A stretch of 63,476 nucleotides of DNA from Planctomycetaceae bacterium (GCA_947449135.1 CANFQO010000010.1:1-63476), one strand, 5' to 3'. Counted from the first letter of the stretch, positions 26,674 to 37,489 are shown. The notes: a model not told the origin generated them from the letters alone. Numbers and translations: made by a program.

Positions 26674-26804
26674 GGGCTGCCCATGCCCCAGGAGCCGGCG
26701 TTGGCGGCAAGCGAAGGCAGGATGCCGAGAGCGCAGCCGGCATCGAGTGAGCGAAGGGCAGGATGCCCGTAGCGAACGTCCGGCGACGGGGCATGGGCAG
26801 CCCC
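26674..26804 (-). repeat. Element B, copy 1 (17-bp terminal inverted repeats)
   Basis: Exactly 131 bp. The ends are perfect 17-bp inverted repeats: GGGGCTGCCCATGCCCC (26674-26690) and its complement (26788-26804). Inside are GGC-AGGAT-GCC (26716-26726) and GGGC-AGGAT-GCCC (26756-26768) on the plus strand. The second copy is at 38585-38715 in the opposite orientation. It carries no gene. It lies 20 bases from the hppA stop and could double as its 3' end structure. Confidence 0.85.
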
Positions 26805-26823
26805 GAACCGTCGTCTCGTGTTA

Positions 26824-29385
26824 TCAGAAGATCCCCAGGGCCTCGAGGCTGTACCGGACGACGAGGCCGGCCACCACCACGCTCACCATGCTCATCAGCT
26901 TGACGAGGATGTTGAGGCTCGGGCCGCTGGTGTCCTTGAAGGGATCGCCCACGGTGTCACCCACCACGGCCGCCTTGTGGGCGTCACTGCCCTTGCCGCC
27001 GTGCACTCCCGATTCGATGTGCTTCTTGGCGTTGTCCCAGGCACCGCCAGCATTGGCCATGAACACCGCCACGCAGAAGCCGGTGGTCAGACCGCCCACG
27101 AGCAGCCCCATCACGCCTCCCACGCCGAGCAGCAGACCCGTGACGACGGGCACGGCCAGCGCCAACACCGACGGCAGGATCATCTCCCGCTGTGCCGCCT
27201 TCGTGCTGATCGCCACCGGAGCGGCATAGTCGGGAGTTTCAGTGCCCTCCATGATGCCCGGCTTCTCGCGGAACTGTCGACGCACCTCTTCCACCATGCC
27301 CTTGGCGGCACGGCCCACGGCCTTCATCGTCAGGGCACAGAAGACGAACGTACTCATGGCACCGATGAAGAGGCCCACCAGCACCTTCGGGTTCATGAGG
27401 GTGACGTCGTAGAACCGCATGTAGTCGGCCATGAACGCCTGTTTCACACTCACGATTCGGTTGGACTTCTCAAGTTCGTCCATGAATGCGGGAGTGGCAT
27501 TGTCGATCGGCGTCAATGAGGGAAGCTTGCCGAAGTCGGGAATCGCCCGGTTGTCGAGCACCATCCAGGTCGTGTTGGCTTCGGGCTTGTCACCGATCTT
27601 CAGCGCCAGACCACCCGCCAGTTTCACCCAGTCGCCCGACTTGAGATCGACGTTCTTGCCCGCCACGGTGACGCTCTGCACGTCAGACCGCTTGTCGTAG
27701 GAGACCGCCGAGTGACCCCAGCGATCGAAACCGATCCGTACTTCCTCGACATAGGCCGCCAGAAGCGCCAGCGCCGTGAGGGCCGCCGAGCCAATGGCAA
27801 AACCCTTGCCGGTGGCGGCAGTCGTGTTGCCCAAGGCGTCGAGGGCGTCGGTCCGCTCGCGGACGATATTCGGCAGGCCGGCCATCTGGGCATTGCCGCC
27901 CGCGTTGTCAGCAATTGGCCCGTAGGCGTCGGTCGCCAGCGTGATGCCGAGCGTGGAGAGCATGCCCACGGCGGCGATGCCCACGCCGTAGAGGCCGAGG
28001 GCAAAGGCGCTGGGATCCTTGAAGCTGAAGCCGTTGGCAAACCCAAAAGCCAACAGCGTGGCGACGCCGGTGATGAGCACCGGGGCCCACGTGCTGAGCA
28101 TGCCCTCGGCGATGCCGCCAATGATGATCGTGGCAGGACCGGTGAGCGCCTGGTCAGCCAATTCCTTGGTCGGCGTGTATTCGTTGCTGGTGGAGTATTC
28201 GGTCCACTTGCCGATCAGCCAACCGGCTACCAGGCCCACGATCACAGCCACGGCGATGCCCAGGTGCCGAAACCCACCCATCAGCAGGAATGTGACCACG
28301 AACGACGCAACGACGATGGCCGCCGTGGAAAAATTGATGCCCTTGGCAAGGGCGGCGAGCAGCGACTTCTGTGACGAGTCTTCCTGGGTACGCACCTGGA
28401 AGATGCCCCAGATGGAGAGCAGCGTGCCCACCGCGGCGATCGCCATCGGCAGGAAGATCGCCGCCATCTGCATCGAGTAGTTGCCCGGAAACGCCGCCAC
28501 ACCGAGCGCCGCCGTGGCGAGAATGCTGCCGCAGTAGCTCTCGTAGAGGTCGGCTCCCATGCCGGCGACGTCGCCCACATTGTCCCCCACGTTGTCGGCG
28601 ATCGTGGCCGGATTCCGCGCGTCGTCCTCGGGAATGCCGTGCTCCACCTTGCCGACAAGGTCTGCACCCACGTCGGCCGCCTTCGTGAAGATGCCACCAC
28701 CCACGCGGGCGAAGAGCGCCTGCGTGCTGGCGCCCATGCCGAAGCAGAGCATCGTGACGGTGATCTCCTCCAGCGACAGCGGCTTGCCAAACAGCGGCAC
28801 CACCCAATACAGGATGAAGAACCAAAGGAGGATGTCGAGCAGGCCTAGGCCCACGACCGTGAGCCCCATCACGGCACCCGATCGAAACGCCACCTGAAGG
28901 CCGTCGTTGAGCGACCGCTCGGCGCCGGCCGCCGTTCGGTTGCTGGCGAGCGTCGCCGTCTTCATGCCGAACCAGCCGGCGAGACCTGAGAAGAATCCAC
29001 CGGAGAGAAAGGCCAGCGGCACCCATCCACTCTGCACGCCGAGACCGAAGGCCATCCACAGCAACAGCAGGCAGACCGCGCCAAACACCCAGTACAGAAC
29101 CCCACGCTGCTGTTTGAGATAGGCATCGGCGCCCGTCTGCACGTAGCCGGCGATCCTGATCATGTCAGGCGTGCCGGCTGGTTGGGCTTCCATCCACTTG
29201 AAAAACTGCCACGCCTGGTAGAGCGCCAGCGAGGAACCGGCCACGCCCACGAGCCACCAGAAACCAAACACCAGATGCGTCCAGCCAGTGGGGCCAGCCT
29301 CCGGGTTGGCCGAGGCTCCGGCGCAGCCGGCGATGGGAAGCAGCAGTGCCGCCAGAGCGACGATCGACGCGGAAGAGCGTTTCAC
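26824..29385 (-). CDS. hppA: Membrane-bound pumping pyrophosphatase, K+-dependent type
   Basis: Hydrolyses pyrophosphate and pumps H+ or Na+ across the membrane. About 853 residues with ~16 helices. The pyrophosphate site is DVGADLVGKVE, then DDARNPATIADNVGDNVGD, and a second Asp/Asn cluster ADNAGGNAQM. The determinant motif GNTTAATGKG has Ala where K+-independent enzymes have Lys, so K+ dependence is expected. A soluble loop of ~95 residues (from EVRIGFDRWGHSAV to VSVKQAFMADYMRF) is an insertion. Start taken as GTG 29385 (MKRSSASIVALAALLLPIAG), giving a signal-like first segment; a TTG at 29472 is possible. Element B lies just downstream. Confidence 0.95.
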   Translation of the reverse strand: MKRSSASIVALAALLLPIAGCAGASANPEAGPTGWTHLVFGFWWLVGVAGSSLALYQAWQFFKWMEAQPAGTPDMIRIAGYVQTGADAYLKQQRGVLYWVFGAVCLLLLWMAFGLGVQSGWVPLAFLSGGFFSGLAGWFGMKTATLASNRTAAGAERSLNDGLQVAFRSGAVMGLTVVGLGLLDILLWFFILYWVVPLFGKPLSLEEITVTMLCFGMGASTQALFARVGGGIFTKAADVGADLVGKVEHGIPEDDARNPATIADNVGDNVGDVAGMGADLYESYCGSILATAALGVAAFPGNYSMQMAAIFLPMAIAAVGTLLSIWGIFQVRTQEDSSQKSLLAALAKGINFSTAAIVVASFVVTFLLMGGFRHLGIAVAVIVGLVAGWLIGKWTEYSTSNEYTPTKELADQALTGPATIIIGGIAEGMLSTWAPVLITGVATLLAFGFANGFSFKDPSAFALGLYGVGIAAVGMLSTLGITLATDAYGPIADNAGGNAQMAGLPNIVRERTDALDALGNTTAATGKGFAIGSAALTALALLAAYVEEVRIGFDRWGHSAVSYDKRSDVQSVTVAGKNVDLKSGDWVKLAGGLALKIGDKPEANTTWMVLDNRAIPDFGKLPSLTPIDNATPAFMDELEKSNRIVSVKQAFMADYMRFYDVTLMNPKVLVGLFIGAMSTFVFCALTMKAVGRAAKGMVEEVRRQFREKPGIMEGTETPDYAAPVAISTKAAQREMILPSVLALAVPVVTGLLLGVGGVMGLLVGGLTTGFCVAVFMANAGGAWDNAKKHIESGVHGGKGSDAHKAAVVGDTVGDPFKDTSGPSLNILVKLMSMVSVVVAGLVVRYSLEALGIF

Positions 29386-29479
29386 GGTGTGGAGAAACTC
29401 CAAGGGGAAGAAGTGCGAGGAAATGTCTGGTTGTATTCGGAGGACTCTAGTCGTGGGCAAATGGACGGTCAAACGTCAC

Positions 29480-30790
29480 TCACACCGCGGCTTCCCGACC
29501 GATCGAATGGTACTCAAACCCGCGCGACCGCATCTCAGCCGGCGCGTAGAGGTTGCGGCCGTCGAAGATCGTCGGCGACCGCATGCGACGGGCCATGTCG
29601 TGAAAGTCGGGGTGCCGAAAATCACCCCATTCGGTAACGATGGCGAGGCAGTCAGCACCGTCGAGCGCTTCCATCGGCCCCACGGCATAGGTCAGGCGGT
29701 CGCCGTGTATGGCCCGGACGTTCTCCATGGCCTCGGGATCGTAGACGGTGACCTGAGCACCACCGGCGAGCAGTTGCTCAAGCAGATCGAGAGACGGGGC
29801 ATCGCGGACGTCATCGGTCCGCGGCTTGAAGGCCAGCCCCCACACAGCGATCCGACGACCGGCGAGTTGGCCACCGAAGTGGGCGACGATCTTCTCGCCG
29901 AGTACCTGCTTCTGAGCAAGATTCGTCTCGTGCACAGCCTCAAGGATCCGGGGAACCACACCGTGGTCACGGGCCATCGCTGTGAGCGCCTGCACGTCCT
30001 TCGGAAAGCAGCTCCCCCCGTAGCCCACGCCCGGAAAGAGAAACGCGAAGCCAATCCGCTTGTCGTGCCCGATCCCGCGGCGGACGTCGTCGATGTCCGC
30101 CTCCATCCGCTCGCAGAGGTTGGCCACCTCGTTGATGAAACTGATCTTCGTGGCCAGCAGCGAGTTGGCGACGTATTTCGTCATCTCTGAACTCTCCGGC
30201 GACATGACGAGAAACGGGTGCTCGGTGCGCAGGAAAGGCAGATAGAGGCTCCGCAGGATCTCAGCCACTTCGGCCGAACGGACGCCCACGACCACCCGGT
30301 CGGGCTTCTGAAAGTCATGGATCGCGGCGCCTTCCTTCAAAAACTCTGGATTGCTCGCCACCCGACACTCCCTGCCAGTGCGTGCCTTGAGCCGCGTCTC
30401 AATCCCGGCGCATGTGCCCACTGGCACCGTGCTCTTCGTCACCACGACGGCCTCTGGATCAAGGTGTGGCGCGATGGCATCGACAACCTTCCAGAGGCTG
30501 GAGAGATCGGCGGAGCCGTCGGCGGAAGGGGGCGTGCCCACCGCCAGAAAGACGACCTGTGCCGTCGAGATCGCCGATGCGGTGTCGGTGGAGAAAAGCA
30601 GCCGGCGTGCTTTCACGCTGCGGACCACCAGTTCTTCGAGGCCAGGCTCGTAGATGGGAATCTCGCCGCGGTTGAGACGCGCGATCTTCTCGACATTGAT
30701 GTCGAGGCAGGTGACCGTGTTGCCGCTGTTGGCGAAACAGGTGCCGGAGACAAGCCCCACGTACCCCGTGCCGACGACCGTAATCCGCAT
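29480..30790 (-). CDS. ugd: UDP-glucose 6-dehydrogenase
   Basis: Oxidises UDP-glucose to UDP-glucuronate with NAD+, supplying acid sugars for envelope polysaccharides. About 436 residues. The Rossmann motif [14 protein letters not shown] opens the protein. The catalytic Cys is in [14 protein letters not shown] near residue 260, and the C-terminal NAD/UDP-binding part has [17 protein letters not shown]. The gap to the pyrophosphatase start is under 100 bases and that to gyrA is 66, all on the minus strand. Confidence 0.96.
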   Translation of the reverse strand: MRITVVGTGYVGLVSGTCFANSGNTVTCLDINVEKIARLNRGEIPIYEPGLEELVVRSVKARRLLFSTDTASAISTAQVVFLAVGTPPSADGSADLSSLWKVVDAIAPHLDPEAVVVTKSTVPVGTCAGIETRLKARTGRECRVASNPEFLKEGAAIHDFQKPDRVVVGVRSAEVAEILRSLYLPFLRTEHPFLVMSPESSEMTKYVANSLLATKISFINEVANLCERMEADIDDVRRGIGHDKRIGFAFLFPGVGYGGSCFPKDVQALTAMARDHGVVPRILEAVHETNLAQKQVLGEKIVAHFGGQLAGRRIAVWGLAFKPRTDDVRDAPSLDLLEQLLAGGAQVTVYDPEAMENVRAIHGDRLTYAVGPMEALDGADCLAIVTEWGDFRHPDFHDMARRMRSPTIFDGRNLYAPAEMRSRGFEYHSIGREAAV

Positions 30791-30856
30791 GCAAAGGGTC
30801 CTTATTCAAAGAGACCGTGACCGGCTGTGGCTCGGCTCAGACTGCGTACGAATAGA

Positions 30857-33697
30857 CTAGGTGACGGAGGGCTCGCCGGCGACTGGTTCGACCGTCTCCT
30901 CGGCTTCGCCCGGCGGCACCGGCACGACGGCGGCAAGCGAGTCGCTGTCGTCCAGCCGCATGATCCGTACGCCCTGCGTGTTCCGACCGATCGCTTTGAT
31001 CTCGCGGACATTCACCCGCTGGATCTTGCCGCGGGAGGTCATCATCAGCACCTGGTCATCGTCCTTCACCGAGACGACCGCCACGACCTGACCGTTGCGG
31101 GCCGTCGTCTTGATGTCGCGGATACCCTTGCCGCCCCGGTGCTGTGTGCGGTACCGCATCCCACTCGACTCACCGTCACCTTCCGCCTCGTCCGTCACGG
31201 CTTCGCCGGATTCAGCTTCCGCGGCCTCCCCCTCCTCGCCGGGCGCCGGCCCGGCAATCGGAGTGCCGGCCCCGAAGGGCGTCCGCTTGCCATAGCCCTG
31301 CTCGCAAACCGTCAGCAGCGTCGCGTCTGGATCGGCCACCACCATGCCCACGAGCCGATCGCCGGCCCCCAGCTTGATGCCGCGAACGCCGCTCGTATCG
31401 CGGCCCATCGGACGGGCATCCGATTCGGGAAAGCGAATCGCCATGCCCTTCGCCGTGGCGAGCACCAATTCGTCGCCGGGCTTCGTGATCACGGCATCGA
31501 CAAGTTCATCTCCTTCGCGCAGCTTGACGGCGATGAGCCCCTTGGTGCGACGGCGGCGATACTCCTCGAGCGGCGTCTTTTTCACCACACCGCTACGGGT
31601 GGCGAGCATGAGGAACTGATTCGAGTCTTCGAAGCCCGAGACGGCCCGGCAGTCGGCCACCTTCTCACCAGCCTCGAACTCCAACAGGTTGACGAGGGCG
31701 CGTCCCTTGGCATCCCTCGCCAGTTCGGGCAGTTCAAAGACCCGCATCGAGAAGACCTTGCCGAGCGTGGTAAACACGAGCAGCCAGTCGTGCGTGCTGG
31801 CCACGAAGAGATGCTCGATCGGATCTTCCTCGTCGGTCCGCGCGCCGGTGAGCCCCTTGCCACCGCGTCGCTGCGCCCGGTAGACGTCAGCGGGTGTCCG
31901 CTTCACGTAGCCGGCCCGACTGATGGTCACCACCATCGTGGCCTCGGTGATCAACTCGGCCATGTCGCGGATGTCGCCCGCTTCGCCGCTGATCTCCGTC
32001 CGACGTTCGTCGGCATGCTTGTTTTCGAGTTCCAGGAGGTCGGCGCGGATCAGCGCCTTGATGTTGGCCTCGCTGGAGAGAATCCGACGGAACTCCCCGA
32101 TCTTGCCGAGGAGTTCGCGGTGTTCGCCGCCGAGTTTTTCCTGCTCGAGATTCACCAATTGCCCAAGCGTCAACCGGAGGATGGCGTCGGCCTGCACCGG
32201 AGAGAGACCATAGGTCTCCGTGGCGCCCCGCTCCTCCTGCATGATGGCAAACCCCTCGGCGCCGAGTGCCCGCTCCAGCAGCGCCGCCGGCGCCTGGATC
32301 TGGACCAGCCGCTCTTTCGCCTCGGCTTGTGACTTCGAACTGCGGATGATCCTGATCACCTCGTCGATGTTCGCCAGCGCCACGAGCAGGCCTTCGACCG
32401 TGTGCTTCCGGCTGCGGGCCCGGGCGAGCAAGTGCTGCGTGCGGCGACGGAGCACGGCGGTGCGATGGCGGAGGAATTCCTCCAGCATGTGCTTGAACGA
32501 CAGAATCCGCGGCTTGCCGTCGACGAGCGCCAGGAAAATCAGCGAAAACGAGGTCTGCAGCGGCGAGAACTGGTAGAGCTGATTCAGCACGACATCGGGA
32601 TCGGCATCCCGCTTCAGCTCCAGGATCAAACGCACCGGCTCCTTCAAATCACTCTCGTTGCGAATCGCGGAGATTCCCTTGATGCGGTCGTCGTTGACCA
32701 GTTCCGCGATCTTCTCCTCGATGGCATCTCGGGTCTGCTGGTAGGGAATCTCCGTGACGACGATGCGGTTGCGGTTCTTGCCAAACTCCTCGACGTGCGC
32801 ACGAGCACGGAGCGTGATCGTGCTGCGACCGGTGAGATAGCCGCGGACCAGCGACTCGCGGCCCATCACGATGCCACCAGTGGGGAAGTCGGGGCCGGGG
32901 ACGATCTGGAGCAGTTCGGCCATCGAGGTGCCCGGCACATCGATCAGTTGCACCAGCGCCCGGCAGACCTCGCCCAAATTGTGCGGGGGTATGCTCGTCG
33001 CCATGCCGACGGCGATGCCACCGGCGCCGTTGACCACGAGGTTCGGAAACCGGCTCGGCAGGACGACAGGCTCGGTGTTGCGCTCGTCGTAGGTCGGCAC
33101 GAAGTCGACCGTGTCGAGTTCGAGGTCGTCGAGCATCATCGCCGCGATCGGCGACAGCCTGGCCTCCGTATATCGCATCGCGGCGGCGGGGAGACCCGCG
33201 ATCGAGCCAAAGTTGCCCTGCTTGTCGACGAGCACATGCCGCATGTTCCATTCCTGGGCCATGCGGACGAGCGTGGGATAGATCACGCTCTCGCCGTGCG
33301 GGTGGTAATTGCCGCTGGTGTCGCCGGAAATCTTGGCACACTTCACCCGCGACGCGCCGGGCGAGAGGTTGAGGTCATTCATGGCGACCAGGATTCGCCG
33401 CTGCGAGGGCTTGAGCCCGTCGCGAACGTCGGGCAGGGCCCGCGACACGATCACGCTCATCGCGTAGGTCAGGTAGCTGTCCTTGAGTTCCTGCTCGATC
33501 GGCTGTTCGATGAGCCGGCCGCCGGCATTGTCACGCAGCACGCCGGCCTCGTCGCGCCGATCGCCGGCATGGCCGGTGCCCGCGCCTTCGTGTGGCGGCA
33601 CTCCCCCCGAGGAGCCACTGGCGGAACCCCCGCCGGAACCCCCGCCCTCGCCGCCGGGGGAGTCCATACCGTCTGCGTCGTCTGCGTCGTCTGCCAA
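30857..33697 (-). CDS. gyrA: DNA gyrase subunit A with N-terminal and C-terminal extra segments
   Basis: Breaks and rejoins DNA for negative supercoiling. Catalytic Tyr (Escherichia coli Tyr122 equivalent) is in [10 protein letters not shown]. The core begins with [20 protein letters not shown]. The GyrA box QRRGGKG lies in the C-terminal wheel. Start taken as TTG 33697, with GGGAG eight bases upstream; an ATG at 33667 and a TTG at 33775 also fit. About 946 residues, with a ~65-residue Asp/Gly/Ser-rich N-terminal extension and an acidic insert ([20 protein letters not shown]) in the C-terminal domain. At the quinolone positions Ser83 is kept, but Asp87 is replaced by Pro. No gyrB is nearby. 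Confidence 0.95.
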   Translation of the reverse strand: MADDADDADGMDSPGGEGGGSGGGSASGSSGGVPPHEGAGTGHAGDRRDEAGVLRDNAGGRLIEQPIEQELKDSYLTYAMSVIVSRALPDVRDGLKPSQRRILVAMNDLNLSPGASRVKCAKISGDTSGNYHPHGESVIYPTLVRMAQEWNMRHVLVDKQGNFGSIAGLPAAAMRYTEARLSPIAAMMLDDLELDTVDFVPTYDERNTEPVVLPSRFPNLVVNGAGGIAVGMATSIPPHNLGEVCRALVQLIDVPGTSMAELLQIVPGPDFPTGGIVMGRESLVRGYLTGRSTITLRARAHVEEFGKNRNRIVVTEIPYQQTRDAIEEKIAELVNDDRIKGISAIRNESDLKEPVRLILELKRDADPDVVLNQLYQFSPLQTSFSLIFLALVDGKPRILSFKHMLEEFLRHRTAVLRRRTQHLLARARSRKHTVEGLLVALANIDEVIRIIRSSKSQAEAKERLVQIQAPAALLERALGAEGFAIMQEERGATETYGLSPVQADAILRLTLGQLVNLEQEKLGGEHRELLGKIGEFRRILSSEANIKALIRADLLELENKHADERRTEISGEAGDIRDMAELITEATMVVTISRAGYVKRTPADVYRAQRRGGKGLTGARTDEEDPIEHLFVASTHDWLLVFTTLGKVFSMRVFELPELARDAKGRALVNLLEFEAGEKVADCRAVSGFEDSNQFLMLATRSGVVKKTPLEEYRRRRTKGLIAVKLREGDELVDAVITKPGDELVLATAKGMAIRFPESDARPMGRDTSGVRGIKLGAGDRLVGMVVADPDATLLTVCEQGYGKRTPFGAGTPIAGPAPGEEGEAAEAESGEAVTDEAEGDGESSGMRYRTQHRGGKGIRDIKTTARNGQVVAVVSVKDDDQVLMMTSRGKIQRVNVREIKAIGRNTQGVRIMRLDDSDSLAAVVPVPPGEAEETVEPVAGEPSVT

Positions 33698-33813
33698 GGG
33701 GGTTTCTCCCAGCTGACCACCGGGGTTTTCACCGGTGGGAACGCTTGAACATACCCGTCCGGCGGTGGCGGTCAACCGGCCTGGAACTGGGTGAAAAGCC
33801 GCTTCTTGATGGC

Positions 33814-33842
33814 TTGACCCGCGCGCCTGCCCCCCCTACTCT
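33814..33842 (+). promoter_or_regulatory. Promoter of the glycosyltransferase operon
   Basis: TTGACC (33814-33819), a 17-bp spacer, then TACTCT (33837-33842), 44 bases before the GTG start at 33886. It lies in the divergent gap between gyrA and the first glycosyltransferase gene. Confidence 0.5.
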
Positions 33843-33885
33843 CCCGCCCCGTTTTCACCGTTCTTCCTTCCGAGGCCCTCCGCTC

Positions 33886-35655
33886 GTGCCATCGAACCGT
33901 TTTCACGGCTGGATTATTGCTGCCGCCGCGACGTTCGTGCTGCTCGTCCGGCTGGGCGGGCCGGCCCTCTGGGACGACGATGAGCCCAAGAATGCGGCCT
34001 GTTCGTTGGCCATGCTCGATACAAATGATTGGGTTGTGCCCACGTTCAACGGTCGACTCCGCGTCGAAAAACCGCCGCTGGTGAACTGGATCCAGATCGG
34101 TGGCTTCACCCTCTTCGGCCGCAACGAGACGGGCGCCCGGATCGGCTCGGCCCTGCTGACTGTCGGCACGTGCCTGCTCACCTGGCAGATCGGCTGCCTG
34201 CTTCTGGGGCCGACAGCCGGCCTGCTCGGCGGCCTGGCGATGGCCACCTGCGTCTGGACGGCCGTGGGCGGCCGCGCGGCAACCCCCGATGCGCCGCTGC
34301 TGTTCTTCACGACGCTGGCATTCTTTTTGTTTGTACGCGGCATCGGCTGTGGGATCAGTGGCCACCCCAACAGCCTGAACGGCGGCGTTTGCTCGCTCCC
34401 CTTCTCGTCGGCGATCGGCATCGGAGCGGCCCTTGGCGCCGCCACGCTCGCCAAGGGCCCGATCGGCATCGGCCTCCCACTGCTGGCATTTCTGCTCTTT
34501 GCAGCCTCGCGAAAACAGTCGTCTGGCGCCATCGGCTGGCCGGCGACGATCGCTGGAGTGCGGCCTCTGACGATCACCCTCGCAGCCGCGGCTGTGGCAG
34601 TCCCCTGGTATGTCTGGGTCGGACTCCGCACCGACGGCGAATGGCTCCGCGGCTTCCTCTTCGTCCACAATGTCGGCCGCTTCGCAGCAGCGATGGAAGG
34701 GCACTCTGGCTCGCTCCTCTATTATCCAGCCGTCGTGGCCGTCGGGCTCTTTCCATGGTCGATCGTCCTGGCCGCCATGCTGGCGCACGCTGCATTGATC
34801 CTGCGATCGCCAACAGCCGATGACCGCCGCGGACCGCTCCAACTCCTCCTCTGCTGGATGCTTGTCTGGATTGGCGTCTTCTCCTGCGCAGGCACGAAAC
34901 TGCCTGGCTACATCTGGCCGGTCTATCCGGCCTTCGCCATCGCCACAGGACTATTTCTCGCCGATTGGGCCGATGGCCGCGTGGACTTTGGGGGACACCG
35001 CTTCCTGGAGCGGCTCCCAAAACTATCGCTCAATTCCCAGGCCGATCACGGTCCCGACCAGACGGTCGGGCTGGTGATGCGGCTCGCCTGGTCGATCCTC
35101 GCAGCGACCGGTGTGGCGATCGCCATTGGCCTGCCGCTGGCCTCCGAAAGGCTCGCGGCCGGAGACGCGTGGCTGGGCCTGATCGGCCTGATCCCGCTGG
35201 CCATGGCAGCAGTCGCATGGCAGAGCCAGTCGATGGGCCATCGACCGCGGGCCTTGGCTGCCGTCGCTGTCGGCGCATGCCTGCTCGTCTCGCTCATGGC
35301 ATCGGTCGCCGCCGAATCATTCAGCCGGGCCCAGGGCTCCAGGGCACTGGTCGAACAGCTCGAGCAACCAGCCAGCGATTGCCAGTGGGCATGCCTGTGG
35401 AACGTGCCACCAAGCCTGGTCTTTTACACAGGCGCCACGATTGAAAAACTCGAAACCGCCGCCGATGTCGCCGACCATCTCCGTCAGCATGCCGATGCCC
35501 GCGTGGTGATCGACGGTCGCCAGGAGACGCTCGTCGCCGCAACGATTCCCTTTGGCTATGGCGTGCTGGCGCGCGTGCCGACACTCTCCCGCCACGAGTA
35601 TCTGCTGCTCGGTCGCCTCCCCAACCATGAAGCCCCGCTCGCACTCGCCGACTGA
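33886..35655 (+). CDS. ArnT-like membrane glycosyltransferase (GT83/PMT-type), paralogue 1
   Basis: About 589 residues with ~11-12 hydrophobic helices. No ATG fits; the GTG at 33886, preceded by CGAGG, begins the similarity. The first periplasmic loop has LWDDDEPKNA (residues 28-37) with the acidic pair used by C-type glycosyltransferases, then WVVPTFNGRLRVEKPPLVNW. Later come ATLAKGPIGIGLP and VPWYVWVGLRTDG. By family it moves a sugar from a polyprenyl-phosphate donor to a lipid or protein acceptor on the periplasmic side. Donor and acceptor are unknown. It is followed by a clear paralogue and a GT2 gene in one transcript. Confidence 0.85.
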   Translation: MPSNRFHGWIIAAAATFVLLVRLGGPALWDDDEPKNAACSLAMLDTNDWVVPTFNGRLRVEKPPLVNWIQIGGFTLFGRNETGARIGSALLTVGTCLLTWQIGCLLLGPTAGLLGGLAMATCVWTAVGGRAATPDAPLLFFTTLAFFLFVRGIGCGISGHPNSLNGGVCSLPFSSAIGIGAALGAATLAKGPIGIGLPLLAFLLFAASRKQSSGAIGWPATIAGVRPLTITLAAAAVAVPWYVWVGLRTDGEWLRGFLFVHNVGRFAAAMEGHSGSLLYYPAVVAVGLFPWSIVLAAMLAHAALILRSPTADDRRGPLQLLLCWMLVWIGVFSCAGTKLPGYIWPVYPAFAIATGLFLADWADGRVDFGGHRFLERLPKLSLNSQADHGPDQTVGLVMRLAWSILAATGVAIAIGLPLASERLAAGDAWLGLIGLIPLAMAAVAWQSQSMGHRPRALAAVAVGACLLVSLMASVAAESFSRAQGSRALVEQLEQPASDCQWACLWNVPPSLVFYTGATIEKLETAADVADHLRQHADARVVIDGRQETLVAATIPFGYGVLARVPTLSRHEYLLLGRLPNHEAPLALAD

Positions 35656-35704
35656 CCGTTCACCCACGCCCCCTTTTGCAGTCACCGTTTTTCCGGAGCC
35701 CGCC

Positions 35705-37489
35705 ATGCAGGACCGTCGACCGCTCTTCATCGTTCTGGTCGCCTCGATCGCCAGCCTCACGGCAGGAATCGCGGCCACGCCGTTCTGGGACGAAGACGAG
35801 CCGCGATTCGCGGCCATCGCCCGCACCATGGTCGACACGGGCGACTGGATCGTGCCCATGTTCAACGACGAACTCGCCGTCGACAAACCGGTATTGATGC
35901 ACTGGGCCATGGCCGCCTCCTACACACTCTTTGGCACTTCGGAGATCGCGGCCCGACTGCCGGCGGCTGTTGCAACACTGCTCACGGCACTGGCGCTGTT
36001 GCGGGCGGGTACACGCTGGTTCAATCCCACGACCGGCATCGTCGCGGCGCTCGCCTACGTGGGCAGCCTGCTGGTCGGAATCGAGGCGCATGCCGCCACG
36101 CCCGATGCGATCCTGACCTGCCTCACGACCTGGGCGACAATCCTCTTCGCAGAACCGCTGCTGGTCGGGGGCTCAGCCGCAGCAACGGGACTTCCTCGAC
36201 TCTCGTGGCGTCGCGCGGCGGCGGTCGGCGGACTCCTCGGCCTGGCCGTCGTCTGCAAGGGCCCAATCGGCTTCGTGGGCCCGCTGGCGGTGGTGTTGCC
36301 GTGGGCCGGTTGGCTGGCCGTGCAGCGTCGACTCGCGGACAGGCCCCGCACGACCGGCACCTCCCTCATGCGCACGCTGCTCGCAGTGGCATTGCCCGCC
36401 GCCTGGGACACGATCCGAACGGCCCGGCTGGGAGCGATCAGCGTCGCGATGCTTGCCGTGGCCGCGCCGTGGTATACGGCGGTCTCCCTCCGCACCGATG
36501 GTGCATGGCTCAATGGCTTCTTCTTCATCCACAACGTGGGCCGATTCGTGGAGCCGATGGAGCGTCATGGCGGCAGCGTGCTGCTGCATCCGCTGGCGAT
36601 GCTCGTCGGCTTCTTTCCGTGGTCATGCTTCCTGCCGCTGGCGATCGTCGTGACCCTCTGGCGAGTCTGGAACCGGGCCGATACGCCCGCTTCGAGGCAC
36701 GCGCTCAGCCTCACGCTTGTGTGGATGGCCGTCTGGGTGGGCGGCTTCTCTGCCTCCGCCACGAAACTCCCCAACTACGTGCTGCCGGCGTATCCGGCCG
36801 CGGCACTGCTCGTGGCGGCGGCAGGTGTGGTCGCCGCTGAACGAGGCCGCTGGCCCCATCCGGCCTGGATGGCCGCTGGCATGTTCTCACTTGCATTCGG
36901 TGGCGTGATCACTGCGGCCGCCGTAATCGTGGCCGAACAGTTTGGTCTCACGGGTGCCGCCCCGGCTGCCCTCGTGGGCCTCGTCCCGATCATCGGCGCC
37001 GCCTGCCTCTGGTATTGGCGGCGGGAGCCGATGCGGGCCATCTCCGTGCTCGCCGTCACGGGCCTCGTGTTCACGGGTCTCGCCGTCGGGCCGGCAGCAG
37101 CCCGCATCGCCGGGGCCAATGCGCTGCCGGCGCTCGTGGAAGAGGCCCACCGCCACGCCGGTGGCCATGCCCGTCTGGGCACGTTCACGCAGATCACGCC
37201 GAACGTCGTCTACTACGCCCACGGGCACGTCACCGCCTGGCAGGAACCCCAACGCGACGATTGCCTTCGCTTTCTGGCCTCGGGCCCCGACGCGGTGGTG
37301 CTCGTCCGAGAGGACGATTTCGCCTCCCTGTCGGCCGGCCTGCCCGCAGGCGTGGGCGTGATCGGCCGCAGCCGTCCGCTCTTCCGGGACCACGACTTCC
37401 TGCTCGTCGGTACACACACCCCCAACGAAGTTCGCAGCGCCGGCCCAACCGCCGCTCTCGAGACCACACAGGAGAGCACCACCCGATGA
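35705..37489 (+). CDS. ArnT-like membrane glycosyltransferase, paralogue 2
   Basis: About 594 residues. ATG 35705 has CGGAG about six bases upstream. It parallels the upstream gene motif for motif: FWDEDEPRFAAIARTMVDTG, WIVPMFNDELAVDKPVLMHW, VVCKGPIGFVGP and APWYTAVSLRTDGAW. The pair arose by tandem duplication, but the sequences have diverged enough for a different acceptor or donor. Many helices span the inner membrane; a soluble tail follows after residue ~470. The stop overlaps the next start (ATGA). Confidence 0.85.
   Translation: MQDRRPLFIVLVASIASLTAGIAATPFWDEDEPRFAAIARTMVDTGDWIVPMFNDELAVDKPVLMHWAMAASYTLFGTSEIAARLPAAVATLLTALALLRAGTRWFNPTTGIVAALAYVGSLLVGIEAHAATPDAILTCLTTWATILFAEPLLVGGSAAATGLPRLSWRRAAAVGGLLGLAVVCKGPIGFVGPLAVVLPWAGWLAVQRRLADRPRTTGTSLMRTLLAVALPAAWDTIRTARLGAISVAMLAVAAPWYTAVSLRTDGAWLNGFFFIHNVGRFVEPMERHGGSVLLHPLAMLVGFFPWSCFLPLAIVVTLWRVWNRADTPASRHALSLTLVWMAVWVGGFSASATKLPNYVLPAYPAAALLVAAAGVVAAERGRWPHPAWMAAGMFSLAFGGVITAAAVIVAEQFGLTGAAPAALVGLVPIIGAACLWYWRREPMRAISVLAVTGLVFTGLAVGPAAARIAGANALPALVEEAHRHAGGHARLGTFTQITPNVVYYAHGHVTAWQEPQRDDCLRFLASGPDAVVLVREDDFASLSAGLPAGVGVIGRSRPLFRDHDFLLVGTHTPNEVRSAGPTAALETTQESTTR

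Noticed and set aside
30827-32332. 501-codon frame opposite gyrA
   Set aside because: Shadow of gyrA; its composition (His, Arg, Gly, Ala) is typical of an antisense frame and has no start signal.
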